Assembly (NCBI RefSeq): GCF_002742445.1
Contig: NZ_NJNQ01000006.1
Span: 79,313 to 143,312, forward strand
Length of the DNA stretch: 64,000 bases
Reading direction: 5' to 3'
Source of the DNA: Bifidobacterium sp. N4G05
Lineage (GTDB): Bacteria; Actinomycetota; Actinomycetes; Actinomycetales; Bifidobacteriaceae
A model generated the notes under the pieces. That model was given only the letters and a program-made list of their open reading frames with translations. It was not told the DNA's origin and made no database searches. The number at the start of each line of letters is the position of its first letter. Positions within the stretch are counted from its first letter, which is position 1. Both the position numbers and the translations under genes were made by a program. Of this stretch, positions 7,503 through 16,917 are shown in pieces.

Positions 7503-9131
7503 TTAGATTTGCGCGCGCTTTTCGCCGGAAGCGATTTCCGCTGCAACCAAATCGTCATCCACCTTGCGATCATCGGGATCATCAAGATAATGATCGAACT
7601 CGTGCAACACTTCAGCATCGGGAGCCGGAGTCAACAACGACACCACCACAATGAACAACAGTGAGATGATGAACGCCGGAAGCAGCTCGTAAATAGCGAA
7701 GACACCACCAAGCGGCTTGATGAAATTATGCCAAATCAGCACGGTCGCAGTACCGGAAAGCATGCCTGCAATCGCACCGAATTTATTGGTACGACGCCAA
7801 TACAGCGAACACAGCATCAGCGGACCGAATGAAGCGCCCAAACCAGCCCACGCATACGAAACAACTTGGAAAATCGACGAATTCTGATCGAATGCAACCA
7901 CAATGCCGAAAACGAACATAACCAGCAGTGTGATGCGGGCAACCATCATCACCTGACGATCAGTAGCCTTGCGGTAGAGCAATCCGCGGAAAATATTCTC
8001 ACCAACCGCGGAAGCACCGATAATCAGATACGATGAAGACGAACTCATGGACGCGGCGAAAATGCCCGATACCACGATGCCGCACATGAAGCTTGGCAGC
8101 AGCGCCTGCGAAACCACAATGAAAATGTTCTCCGCAGCGGACTGCGTGACGAACTGCGTCGGCATCATCGCACGGCCGACCAAGCCAATGCACACGCCGC
8201 ATGCAAGCGACACCACACACCATGTGGTTGCGATGATACGGGACTTTTTGATCTCTTCGGAACTGCGGATCGACAGGAATCGCACGAGCACCTGCGGCAT
8301 ACCGAAATAGCCAAGGCCCCACGCAAGCATGGAAATCATGGTGATCACGCCGTATTCGGTAGGAGCGCCGAACATGGCCTGACCGGCTTTGATGATCTGC
8401 TCGCCGGCATCGTTCAGGATTGGCGTGGCCATTTGCGTGCCGTCAAGGAATCCTGGAATGCCTTTGAGGAAGGCGACGGTGTTGTCGACGCCGCCGACGG
8501 ACGCCACGGAACCGATGAACACCACGGCCAGCGCGAAGAACATGAGCAAGCCTTGGATGAAGTCGGTCACGACCACGGAAAGATAGCCGCCGATCAAGGT
8601 GTAGGCGAACACGATGGCCGCACCGATCACCATGGTCAGGTGGTAGTCCCAGCCGAACAGGGTCGAGAAAAGTTTGCCGACCGTCACGAAGCAGCTGCCG
8701 ACATACACGCAGAAAAATACGAGGATGATCAACGCCGCGATGGTGGAGACGATGTTGCGTTTGTCATGGAATCGTTTGGAGAAGAAGTCCGGAATGGTAA
8801 TCGCGTCACCTGCCACCACGGAGTAGCGGCGCAAACGCCGTGCGACGAGCTTCCAATTGAGGTAGGTGCCGAGAGCCAGGCCGAGGGCCGTCCACAGCGG
8901 GTCGGCGGCACCGGTGAAGTAGGCGACGCCCGGCAGACCCATGAGCAGCCAGCCGCTCATATCGGAGGCTTCGGCACTTAAAGCCGTCAGCCACGGACCA
9001 ACGCCACGACCGCCCGCGAAATACTGACGGGTGGAGGAATTGGACCGCTTGGAGTAGATGAAGCCGATGGTGAGCATGGCCACAAAATAGATGACCATCG
9101 CCAGCAGCACCCAAAAATCTTTGGTAACCAT
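7503..9131 (-). CDS. putP: sodium/proline symporter
   Basis: A 542-residue SSS-family transporter with about 13 membrane helices. The conserved stretch QYFAGGRGVGPWLTALSAEA and SDMSGWLLMGLPGVAYF belong to the PutP subfamily and include the sodium-binding region. It would import proline driven by sodium. The N terminus starts directly in the first helix and the C-terminal ~50 residues are acidic and cytoplasmic. The ribosome site AGAAGAGAG precedes the ATG. The substrate could be another small compound of the same subfamily, but proline fits best. Confidence 0.9.
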   Translation of the reverse strand: MVTKDFWVLLAMVIYFVAMLTIGFIYSKRSNSSTRQYFAGGRGVGPWLTALSAEASDMSGWLLMGLPGVAYFTGAADPLWTALGLALGTYLNWKLVARRLRRYSVVAGDAITIPDFFSKRFHDKRNIVSTIAALIILVFFCVYVGSCFVTVGKLFSTLFGWDYHLTMVIGAAIVFAYTLIGGYLSVVVTDFIQGLLMFFALAVVFIGSVASVGGVDNTVAFLKGIPGFLDGTQMATPILNDAGEQIIKAGQAMFGAPTEYGVITMISMLAWGLGYFGMPQVLVRFLSIRSSEEIKKSRIIATTWCVVSLACGVCIGLVGRAMMPTQFVTQSAAENIFIVVSQALLPSFMCGIVVSGIFAASMSSSSSYLIIGASAVGENIFRGLLYRKATDRQVMMVARITLLVMFVFGIVVAFDQNSSIFQVVSYAWAGLGASFGPLMLCSLYWRRTNKFGAIAGMLSGTATVLIWHNFIKPLGGVFAIYELLPAFIISLLFIVVVSLLTPAPDAEVLHEFDHYLDDPDDRKVDDDLVAAEIASGEKRAQI

Positions 9132-9157
9132 GAATTCTCTCTTCTTAGATTTCTAGC

Positions 9158-9219
9158 CGAATTTCTTTCGAATCTCTTTCTTCAAATCTCTGTCGAAACG
9201 AATTTCTTTCGAATCTCTT
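9158..9219. repeat. 21-bp direct repeat upstream of putP
   Basis: CGAATTTCTTTCGAATCTCTT occurs at 9158-9178 and 9199-9219, 41 bases apart (the motif is 21 bases, last base the final T). It lies in the 309-base interval between putP and the ThrE-type exporter. The right part of this interval (9350-9410) carries short GGCGTAC/GAAGG repeats but no gene. Confidence 0.75.
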
Positions 9220-9228
9220 CTGAAAAAT

Positions 9229-9273
9229 ATGCGATTGTCCCAATGTACCGGTCGGACATTGCAACAATCGCAT
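9229..9273 (-). terminator. terminator of the ThrE-family gene
   Basis: An 18-base arm (9229-9246) pairs with 9256-9273 at 16 of 18 positions; on the minus strand ATTTTTC follows, so it stops transcription arriving from the exporter gene before putP. Confidence 0.75.
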
Positions 9274-9440
9274 TTATCTCATTTACTCGCCCAAATTCCG
9301 AAATTCTGCGAGTTGTTATGCACCGTTCTGGATTCTAGGGAAAATTTGGCAATGCGTGCGGTACCAAGGCGTACCGAAGGAAGGCGTACGAAGGTACGTC
9401 GACTAAGAAACAACGCAGATAACGCTCCATTGCCAGATTT

Positions 9441-11360
9441 TCAGATGTCGTATCTCCAAGACTTATCGGTGATAACGCGGGCCATGGCTAGGCCGATCGG
9501 CAGGCAGATAATCACCATGAAGGCGCGGAAAGCCCAGTCGAGGGCGTTCAAGGTGTCGAATTGGCCGAGGTGGAACATGGCTTGATACATGTACAAACCG
9601 GGAACCATGATCACAATGGACGGCACGGTCAGGCAGATGCGCGGGTAGCCGAGATGTGGGGCGAGCCAGCTGCGATGAACCGCGGAACGCCATGCGGAGG
9701 CGAGCAGGCCTGCGAGCAGTGCGCCGATGAATGCGCCGGCTTCGGCGGGAACTCCCATGTCAACGATTTCCAAGCGCAAGGTGTCGGTAATGGCGCCAAT
9801 AGTGGCGGCCACAAGACACATGCGCTGCGGAGAATTGAACATAGTGGAGAAGCCCCAGACGCCGATGAATGCGAACACGAAACGCAACAGGCAATTGACA
9901 ACCGGATTGAGTCCCAACGGCTCGAATCCTTCCGGATTCAAATGCACGATCGAAGCGACCATCCACCCTGCGAGCGTCGCCATCAAAATAATGCACAACA
10001 CGTACGCAACGCGCTGAATACCTGACGGAAAATCAATCTTCGCCATATCAAGTCCGCCCGTAATCAACGGGAATCCAGGAATCACAAACAGCATGGCACC
10101 GATGTAAGCCGTGTCATGCTGCAATGCGACGGGCTCGAAAATACCAATCAATCGCAGGGTGCCCGTGCAGGCGAGTGCCGCGACGGCCACGCATACGAAC
10201 GTCACAAAGAACTGGTTGAGATGGTGGGCGAACAGGCGGCGGCGCAGCCAGTGGCCAAGTCCCGCGCCAATGAACGCGCCGATCATGTCGAAGGGGCCGC
10301 CGCCAAGCAGGAACACGAAGGATGCACAGGCGCAGGCCGAGGCGAATCCTGCAAATGCCGGCGAATACAGGGGCTTGCGCCGTTCGATCATGTTGAGTCG
10401 TTCGTGCGCTTGACGAACGGTGATGCCTTGCGATTGGTCCGCTTCTTTGCCGACATGGTCGAAATGTTCGGCGTATTGGCCTTTTGGCGGCTTATGATTG
10501 CGATTTTTGCGCGCTTTTTTCGTGGTCGATTCGCTTGACGTAACGTTGGCCGCGCTGGCGGTTTCACGCTTGGTTTCACGTTCAGCTTCACGTTCACCGC
10601 GATTATGCTCGCTTGCCGCTTCAATGTCACGCAAGTGCAACGGCTGCGCGGTGGTATCGGTCGCTTCGGCGCGCTCCGTCACCATTTCAAGCGCGTCAAG
10701 CACGGGATCGTCGGATCCCTCCTGATTCTGTTCGGCTTTCTGACGTTCGCGAAGACGCTTCGACAGGTCGGCCGACACCTGCGACGCATCACGCTTGTCG
10801 AGATGCTGCATAAGCCCTTCTGACACGTCGGATTGGCTGTGGTACATCGATCCTTTGCCGAGGTTCACGTTGAACCAGTCAGCGAAGTGTTCGAGCAGCC
10901 AAATGCGTTCCGTATTGACGCCGGTGGTTGGCAGGTCGATGACTTCGGTGATGCGGTCTTTGCCGTCGGTGCAGGAGGCTTCGATGTCGGTGAGGTTCAC
11001 GTCGGCGCGTACGTGCACGCCGAGCGGGTAGGCGATGCGGTGCATCATTTCGCGGACACGGAAACTTCCGGTGCCCGCGCCGAGATCGAGCATGCCGACG
11101 CGTACGATCACGCTGGCTTTTGCTGCGATTCCCGCTTCAGCAACCGGCTTGTCCCAATCCCGTTCAATATCTTCCATATCGAGCGGAATGGAGTGTGTAT
11201 GGAATTTGCTGACGGCCGAAGCGCTTTTTTCCGCGCTTTCGAAATTCGTCTCATGTTCATGTTCGTATTGTGCGCTCACAAGTTCAGGTCTAACGTGTGG
11301 GCTGGTCGGAGGATTTTCGAAATTTCCGTCGATTTCACCTTGTGGACACCACTGGACCAC
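9441..11360 (-). CDS. threonine/serine exporter family protein (ThrE)
   Basis: A long (up to 639-residue) ThrE-type exporter. Residues ~80-170 form the first part of the soluble domain (MLDLGAGTGSFRVREMMHRIAYPLG), residues ~318-330 hold QAHERLNMIERRKPLYS that leads into about ten membrane helices to the C terminus. Between them, residues ~171-310 are a highly charged Glu/Arg/Lys-rich insertion. The start is uncertain: the longest frame opens with GTG at 11360, a second in-frame GTG lies 29 codons on, and an ATG 61 codons on. It would export threonine and serine; the family is clear, the substrate assumed. It is divergent from ppc. Confidence 0.85.
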   Translation of the reverse strand: MVQWCPQGEIDGNFENPPTSPHVRPELVSAQYEHEHETNFESAEKSASAVSKFHTHSIPLDMEDIERDWDKPVAEAGIAAKASVIVRVGMLDLGAGTGSFRVREMMHRIAYPLGVHVRADVNLTDIEASCTDGKDRITEVIDLPTTGVNTERIWLLEHFADWFNVNLGKGSMYHSQSDVSEGLMQHLDKRDASQVSADLSKRLRERQKAEQNQEGSDDPVLDALEMVTERAEATDTTAQPLHLRDIEAASEHNRGEREAERETKRETASAANVTSSESTTKKARKNRNHKPPKGQYAEHFDHVGKEADQSQGITVRQAHERLNMIERRKPLYSPAFAGFASACACASFVFLLGGGPFDMIGAFIGAGLGHWLRRRLFAHHLNQFFVTFVCVAVAALACTGTLRLIGIFEPVALQHDTAYIGAMLFVIPGFPLITGGLDMAKIDFPSGIQRVAYVLCIILMATLAGWMVASIVHLNPEGFEPLGLNPVVNCLLRFVFAFIGVWGFSTMFNSPQRMCLVAATIGAITDTLRLEIVDMGVPAEAGAFIGALLAGLLASAWRSAVHRSWLAPHLGYPRICLTVPSIVIMVPGLYMYQAMFHLGQFDTLNALDWAFRAFMVIICLPIGLAMARVITDKSWRYDI

Positions 11361-11538
11361 GATGCGGACATTTTCGGTATTTCCGTAACCAAACTGTCGA
11401 TTTGCCGCGCATACAATGGTTGTGCATTACCGACCGAACTTAGGGCTGTGGGCTCGCAACAGATGGCCAAAACAATCGCGGAGGTGCCGCGAAGGACCAA
11501 CAGACCGGGCAACCCGATGGTTCGGAGAAGGAGATCTG

Positions 11539-14295
11539 ATGGCAGATAATAATCAACAGATCACGCCTGCGGACGCAGCTATCGTCTCGTCCGGCACGGG
11601 AACCAAGGGTCCCGAAGAGCGCGATCTTCCCGCATCCCTCAAAGAAGAAATGGATCTGTGTCTGCAGATTCTTCGCGAGGTCCTCGGCGAATTCGACGAA
11701 AAGCTGCTGGCGACATTCGATGAGGTGCGCGAATACGCACTGAATGCCAGCGCCGAACGCTTCGCCGGCATTCTGACTGATACCAATTCCGAGCAGGACG
11801 ACCTGCAGAACGCGGTCAACACCATCGACAAGATGAATGTTGAAGACTCACAGCTGCTGGCCCGCGCATTCACGACCTACTTCCATCTCGCCAATCTGTG
11901 CGAGGAGAACTATCGCGTTTCCGTGCTGCATCAGCGCGAATCCAAGGTTGAGGACACCGCGCCCGTCGATCCAGTCAACGAAATGACTTGCGCCTACCAC
12001 CAGCTCATCAACGAGCTCGGTCCGGCCAAGGCAAAGGAACTGCTCGACCAGCTCGAGTTCCACCCGGTGTTCACCGCGCATCCGACCGAAGCCCGCCGTA
12101 AGGCCGTGGAAGGCAAGATTCGCCGTATCTCCCAGCTGCTCGAAGCGCATAAGCTGCTTGGCGGCTCGGACAAGAAGGAAAACTCCCGTCGTCTCTTCAA
12201 CGAGATCGACGCGCTGTTCCGCACCTCCCCGATCGCACTGAAGAAGCCGACACCGGTTGAGGAAGCGGATACCATCCTCGACATTTTCGACAACACGTTG
12301 TTCTACACCATTCCGCAGGTCTATCGCCGTTTCGATGATTGGATCCTCGGAGACAAGGCCGGCCTGGTGCCGCCGGTGTGCCCCGCGTTCTTCCATCCGG
12401 GCAGCTGGATCGGTTCCGACCGCGACGGAAACCCGAACGTCACCGCCAAGGTGAGCCGTCAGGTGGCTCGCAAGTTCAGCGATCATGTGCTGGGAGCGCT
12501 CGAGATCGAGACCCGCCATATCGGCAAGAACCTGACCATGGAATCCACCACGACGCCGCCGAGCGCCGAGCTCAAGAGCCTGTGGAATCGTCAGAAGGAG
12601 ATGAGCGAACGCCTTACCGACAAGGCAGCTCTGATCTCCACCAAGGAACTGCACCGCGCAGTCATGCTGGTTATGGCCGATCGTCTTCGCGCCACCATCG
12701 ACCGCGATGTCGACCTGATGTACCATTCCTGCGAGGATTTCATCGCCGATCTGAAGATCGTGCAGCGTTCCCTCGCCGATGCCAACGCCAAGCGTTCCGC
12801 GTACGGCCCGCTGCAGGACCTCATCTGGCAGGCCGAGACCTTCGGCTTCCACATGGTCGAGATGGAGTTCCGTCAGCATTCCGTCGTGCATTCCCGTGCT
12901 CTGGAGGACATCCGCGAGCATGGCCTGCACGGTGAGCGTGGCGAGCTGCAGCCGATGACCCACGAGGTGCTCGACACCTTCCGCGCGCTCGGTTCCATCC
13001 AGAAGCGCAATGGCATCAAGGCCGCCCGCCGTTACATCATCTCCTTCACCAAGAGCGCCCAGAACATCAAGGACGTGTACGAACTGAACCGTCTGTCGTT
13101 CGCACGCCCCGAGGATGTGCCGACCATCGACGTAATCCCGCTGTTCGAACAGCTTGAGGATTTGCAGAATTCGGTGGACGTGCTTGAGGAAATGATCAAG
13201 ATTCCTGAAGTGCAGGCTCGTCTGAAGGCCACCGGCGGCAAGCTTGAGGTCATGCTCGGCTACTCCGATTCCTCGAAGGATGCCGGCCCGACGTCTGCAA
13301 CTCTGGCACTGCATTCCGCACAGGAGCGCATCGCCAAGTGGGCCGAATCGCACGATATCGACTTGACCCTGTTCCATGGCCGCGGCGGCGCCGTTGGCCG
13401 TGGCGGCGGCCCGGCCAATCGTGCCGTGCTCGCGCAGCCGGTCGGCTCCGTGAAGTGCCGTTTCAAGCTCACCGAACAGGGCGAAGTCATCTTCGCACGT
13501 TACGGCAACCCAATTCTAGCCATCCGCCACGTAGAATCCGTGGCGGCCGCAACGCTGCTGCAATCCGCTCCGAGCGTGGAGAAGCGTAACACCGACATGA
13601 CCGAGAAGTATGCCGACATGGCAAGCAAGCTCGACGAAGTCGCACACAATCGCTTCCTGGATCTGCTGAATACTCCGGATTTCGCACCGTGGTTCTCCAC
13701 CGTCACGCCGCTGACCGAAATCGGTCTGCTGCCGATCGGTTCCCGACCTGCAAAGCGTGGTCTCGGCGCCAAGTCCTTGGACGATCTGCGTACCATTCCG
13801 TGGATCTTCTCTTGGGCTCAGGCACGCATCAACCTCGCCGCATGGTATGGCCTCGGATCCGCCTGCGAGGCGTTCGGCGATCTCGCCACCCTACGTCAGG
13901 CGTATGAGGATTGGCCGCTGTTCTCGACGTTCATCGACAATATCGAGATGTCGTTGGCTAAGACCGACGAGCGTATCGCCAAGATGTACTTGGCACTCGG
14001 CGACCGTGAGGATCTCAACAAGAAGGTGCTCGACGAGATGGAGCTCACCCGCGAATGGGTGCTCAAGATCGTCGGCGACGAATGGCCGTTGCAGCACCGC
14101 CATGTGCTCGGCCAGGCCATCCGCATACGCTCGCCGTATGTGGACGCACTGTCTGTCACCCAGGTGCTCGCCCTGCGTTCGCTGCGTAAGCGCGTGGACA
14201 AGGAAGAGCTCACGCACGGACAGAAGGCGAACTACACCTACCTGATCCTGTGCACCGTGTCGGGTGTCGCAGCAGGCCTGCAGAACACCGGCTGA
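11539..14295 (+). CDS. ppc: phosphoenolpyruvate carboxylase
   Basis: A 918-residue enzyme that makes oxaloacetate from phosphoenolpyruvate and bicarbonate, the main anaplerotic step where the citrate cycle is incomplete. The three family signatures are intact: HPTE with H181 (FTAHPTEARRKAVEGK), GYSDSSKDAG from residue 574, and FHGRGGAVGRGG from residue 612. The C terminus ends QNTG, as in the family. AAGGAG lies 7 bases before the ATG at 11539; the frame is open further upstream to 11416 but without a ribosome site. The carbonic anhydrase gene downstream would supply bicarbonate, which makes functional sense. Confidence 0.97.
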   Translation: MADNNQQITPADAAIVSSGTGTKGPEERDLPASLKEEMDLCLQILREVLGEFDEKLLATFDEVREYALNASAERFAGILTDTNSEQDDLQNAVNTIDKMNVEDSQLLARAFTTYFHLANLCEENYRVSVLHQRESKVEDTAPVDPVNEMTCAYHQLINELGPAKAKELLDQLEFHPVFTAHPTEARRKAVEGKIRRISQLLEAHKLLGGSDKKENSRRLFNEIDALFRTSPIALKKPTPVEEADTILDIFDNTLFYTIPQVYRRFDDWILGDKAGLVPPVCPAFFHPGSWIGSDRDGNPNVTAKVSRQVARKFSDHVLGALEIETRHIGKNLTMESTTTPPSAELKSLWNRQKEMSERLTDKAALISTKELHRAVMLVMADRLRATIDRDVDLMYHSCEDFIADLKIVQRSLADANAKRSAYGPLQDLIWQAETFGFHMVEMEFRQHSVVHSRALEDIREHGLHGERGELQPMTHEVLDTFRALGSIQKRNGIKAARRYIISFTKSAQNIKDVYELNRLSFARPEDVPTIDVIPLFEQLEDLQNSVDVLEEMIKIPEVQARLKATGGKLEVMLGYSDSSKDAGPTSATLALHSAQERIAKWAESHDIDLTLFHGRGGAVGRGGGPANRAVLAQPVGSVKCRFKLTEQGEVIFARYGNPILAIRHVESVAAATLLQSAPSVEKRNTDMTEKYADMASKLDEVAHNRFLDLLNTPDFAPWFSTVTPLTEIGLLPIGSRPAKRGLGAKSLDDLRTIPWIFSWAQARINLAAWYGLGSACEAFGDLATLRQAYEDWPLFSTFIDNIEMSLAKTDERIAKMYLALGDREDLNKKVLDEMELTREWVLKIVGDEWPLQHRHVLGQAIRIRSPYVDALSVTQVLALRSLRKRVDKEELTHGQKANYTYLILCTVSGVAAGLQNTG

Positions 14296-14319
14296 TTTTC
14301 GGCTGACCGCCTGACAAAA

Positions 14320-14369
14320 GCGAGCGGGGAGGTTCCGTGCCAATAAACGGCGCGGGCCTCCCCGCTCGC
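14320..14369 (+). terminator. terminator of ppc
   Basis: A perfect 13-bp GC-rich stem, GCGAGCGGGGAGG (14320-14332) with CCTCCCCGCTCGC (14357-14369). The rest of the 350-base gap before the next gene holds an inverted repeat (14393-14402 with 14438-14447) and a possible gene remnant on the minus strand. Confidence 0.8.
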
Positions 14370-14392
14370 GTTCCCGGATTCAACTTGTAAGC

Positions 14393-14447
14393 GCAACGCC
14401 TTCTTAAATTAGAAACTGAACACTTCCAAACCTAGACAAGGCGTTGC
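14393..14447. repeat. 10-bp inverted repeat in the ppc-carbonic anhydrase interval
   Basis: GCAACGCCTT at 14393-14402 and AAGGCGTTGC at 14438-14447 with a 35-base AT-rich centre. It may be a second terminator-like hairpin or the relic of a mobile element end. Confidence 0.5.
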
Positions 14448-14647
14448 ACGTCTATTTAGAATCCGGGGCAGTCGCTCGGTTGGATGAGTCCGGCACGATA
14501 CCGTCAGAGCCAAGGAATAGCTGCGTGATTATCCCCAAGAAAACGTCCTCAGCCCCTGCCTTAGATGGCGATTCAATCGAAACAACTTCAGAAACACCGT
14601 TTATGATGAACCATAGCCTGTGATGAAATGACAAAGAGGTGGAATCA

Positions 14648-15343
14648 ATGACGGACGAAACATTTGTGAACCAGAACGACGTGGAGGGCACGGCGAACGG
14701 CGTGTGGAGCCGCATGTTGGCGGGCAACCGTAGATTCACGGAAGGCAAGCTGGAACATCCGAACCGCAGTGCGGAAGCACGCAAGGCGGTTATCGACACG
14801 CATGAGCCGGATGCGGCGGTATTGAGCTGCTCTGATGCACGTGTCAGCCCCGATATTATTTTCGACGCAGGCATCGGCGATCTGTTCACCGTGCGCACGG
14901 CAGGGCAGGTCATAGACGATGCCGTGATCGCCTCTTTGGAATACGCGGTGGATGTGCTCGGCGTGCGCCTTTTGGTGGTGCTCGGCCATCAGAATTGCGG
15001 CGCGATCAAGCAGGCATGCAAGGAATACGAGGCGTTGTTGCACGAGTTGACCGCCGACGCGGAGGATTCGCTGATGGCCGCTGACAGCGTTGCCGACCTT
15101 GACGAACGTATTCTGAACGCGAAATCGCTGATGCTGCGCACCGTCGGTTTTTCGATTTGGCAGGCGCACGAGTCGGAGCTGGAATCGACGGAGGATTTCG
15201 AGCGCGTGCACATCGCACGCACCATCGAGCAACTGGTGGAGCAGTCCGAGGTGATTCAGCGCGCGCTGGCGGAGGATCGGCTGATGATCACCGGAGCACG
15301 CTACCAGCTCGACACCGGAAAAGTCGAAGTATTGAGCTTCTGA
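14648..15343 (+). CDS. beta-class carbonic anhydrase
   Basis: A 231-residue cytoplasmic zinc enzyme that interconverts CO2 and bicarbonate. Zinc ligands C61, H114 and C117 and the catalytic dyad D63/R65 are all present in SCSDARVSPD and VLGHQNCGA. The ATG at 14648 is preferred; GTG at 14639 is in frame but overlaps the AGAGGTGG ribosome site. It lies downstream of ppc, which consumes bicarbonate. The last 71 bases of this gene are repeated at 16918-16988, on the far side of an ATPase gene on the other strand, showing that foreign DNA entered at its 3' end without destroying the reading frame. Confidence 0.93.
   Translation: MTDETFVNQNDVEGTANGVWSRMLAGNRRFTEGKLEHPNRSAEARKAVIDTHEPDAAVLSCSDARVSPDIIFDAGIGDLFTVRTAGQVIDDAVIASLEYAVDVLGVRLLVVLGHQNCGAIKQACKEYEALLHELTADAEDSLMAADSVADLDERILNAKSLMLRTVGFSIWQAHESELESTEDFERVHIARTIEQLVEQSEVIQRALAEDRLMITGARYQLDTGKVEVLSF
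15273..15343 (+). repeat. 71-bp direct repeat, copy 1 (carbonic anhydrase 3' end)
   Basis: Matches 16918-16988 with two differences seen. It encodes the C terminus DRLMITGARYQLDTGKVEVLSF plus the stop codon. Confidence 0.92.
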
Positions 15344-15356
15344 TTTTCTATACGAT

Positions 15357-16691
15357 TCATGACAGACGTCGATCTGCCGTTGTACGTGCAAGCACAGCCA
15401 CCGCATACAACGGTAGATCCTGTATGTCACCATCCTTGCGTGGAGGCAACGGCGAGAACCGCACAGCATGCTCAAAGCCGAATCGTTTGATGGCGGCCTT
15501 CAGACTTTTCGCGTGAAGATTGATGCCGGCCTTCACTTCAATCGGTATAACATACCGATCGTTCTGCGCAAGAAAATCAAGTTCGTTCGTCGAATTGGCA
15601 TTCGTCCAATAGCGGGGCTCAAATCCATACGAAACAAGTTCCTGACATACCAATTGCTCGGCAAAAGCGCCTTTCGCTGAACCAAATACCGAATCGCCAT
15701 CCAAAATACTCTCCGGACTCGCGCCATTCATGGTACGCAACAAACCGACATCGGACGTATAAAGCTTGAACGCATCGACATCATCGAATGATTTGAGCGG
15801 ATATTCCGGAGCGGTGACCCGCGCGACCTTCAATGCGATCGATGAATCAAGCAACCGCTGAATCGCTAATTCAAAATCTTTGCCACGTCCACCGGAACGC
15901 ACCGCACCATAAAGAAACTTCTTATTCTCACGCGCAAGCTGGGAGGGAATTGAATCCCAAACCTGTGCAAGGCGCAAGGAAAATCCCCTCGGCATCGCAT
16001 CGGCATACTTCGAAAAATCACCGCGATAGCCCTGCAGGATGTCTTCCTGCACCTGCATTATCCGATTGAAATCAGCACCAGGATATGTATCGGCGAAAAT
16101 CTCGACGGCTTCCGGCATGCCACCTACCACCATGTAGTATTTCAGCCATTCCATGAGCTGCTCGTGGAATACCGACATCATGTCCAGATCCGCGTTTTCG
16201 ATGATTTCCGTAAGATTATGGCAGCCAACGGCGTCCAGAAATTCCAGAAAATTCATCGGATATAGACGGTAGCGATCCACCTTCCCCACGGGATAGGAAG
16301 TGCCTGGATGCACGGTGATGCCCAACGATGATCCGGTTGCGATCAGCGCGTATTCGCAAGCTTCCTCTGCGAAATATTTCAACGCCTCGACGGCTCTGGG
16401 AATCGCCTGCACCTCATCAAGCACAATCAAAGTCTTCCCGGGTTCAATGCGCGTTCGCGAAGCCAAAGCGATACCTGCAATCAACCGTTCAGGACGCAGA
16501 GAACCGGAAAAAAGTTGATCCATAGCCTCATTGTTCTCCAGTGAGACATACGCCATCGATTCAAACTGAGTGCGTCCGAGCTCTTTAACCAACCAGCTCT
16601 TACCGGTCTGTCGGGCACCGTCCAGAATCAAAGGCTTGCGATGCGCATCGTTCTTCCATGCGATAAGCCGTTTCATCATCCAACGTTTCAT
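15357..16691 (-). CDS. AAA ATPase with DUF4143 C-terminal domain
   Basis: A 444-residue protein of the family with an N-terminal ATPase and a C-terminal nuclease-fold DUF4143 domain. Walker A is GARQTGKS (residues 25-32) and Walker B is LIVLDEVQ (88-95). The C-terminal half has the typical LLRTMNGASPESIL, KGAFAEQLVCQEL and ELDFLAQNDRYVIPIEVKAG segments; the last resembles a restriction-endonuclease-like core (D-E-K). GAGGTG precedes the ATG at 16691. Function in the family is not established; such genes are scattered and often horizontally moved. Here it lies alone, flanked by a duplicated gene end, on the strand opposite to its neighbours. Confidence 0.9.
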   Translation of the reverse strand: MKRWMMKRLIAWKNDAHRKPLILDGARQTGKSWLVKELGRTQFESMAYVSLENNEAMDQLFSGSLRPERLIAGIALASRTRIEPGKTLIVLDEVQAIPRAVEALKYFAEEACEYALIATGSSLGITVHPGTSYPVGKVDRYRLYPMNFLEFLDAVGCHNLTEIIENADLDMMSVFHEQLMEWLKYYMVVGGMPEAVEIFADTYPGADFNRIMQVQEDILQGYRGDFSKYADAMPRGFSLRLAQVWDSIPSQLARENKKFLYGAVRSGGRGKDFELAIQRLLDSSIALKVARVTAPEYPLKSFDDVDAFKLYTSDVGLLRTMNGASPESILDGDSVFGSAKGAFAEQLVCQELVSYGFEPRYWTNANSTNELDFLAQNDRYVIPIEVKAGINLHAKSLKAAIKRFGFEHAVRFSPLPPRKDGDIQDLPLYAVAVLARTTADRRLS

Positions 16692-16780
16692 AGATGCACC
16701 TCGCTCGATCAACTTTCCCAATACACCATTTGCTGTCGGAATGGCGAATTGACAGGAATAGTCGTTTTAAACAAAAATAC

Positions 16781-16829
16781 CATTTTCTAGGGGATAATCA
16801 CCAGCTTAAGCTACATTTTCTAGGGGAAA
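16781..16829. promoter_or_regulatory. two direct repeats upstream of the DUF4143 ATPase gene
   Basis: CATTTTCTAGGGGA occurs at 16781-16794 and 16814-16827, 33 bases apart (about three helical turns), in an AT-rich interval of 373 bases upstream of the ATPase start. This is the arrangement of a tandem operator. The interval holds no other gene. Confidence 0.6.
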
Positions 16830-16917
16830 TTAAAAGTTTACACATACATAATCTCCATATCAACATCATATCGACGTCATGTTGCCCCACTGGACTAGGA
16901 GCAACCGAATACCGACA

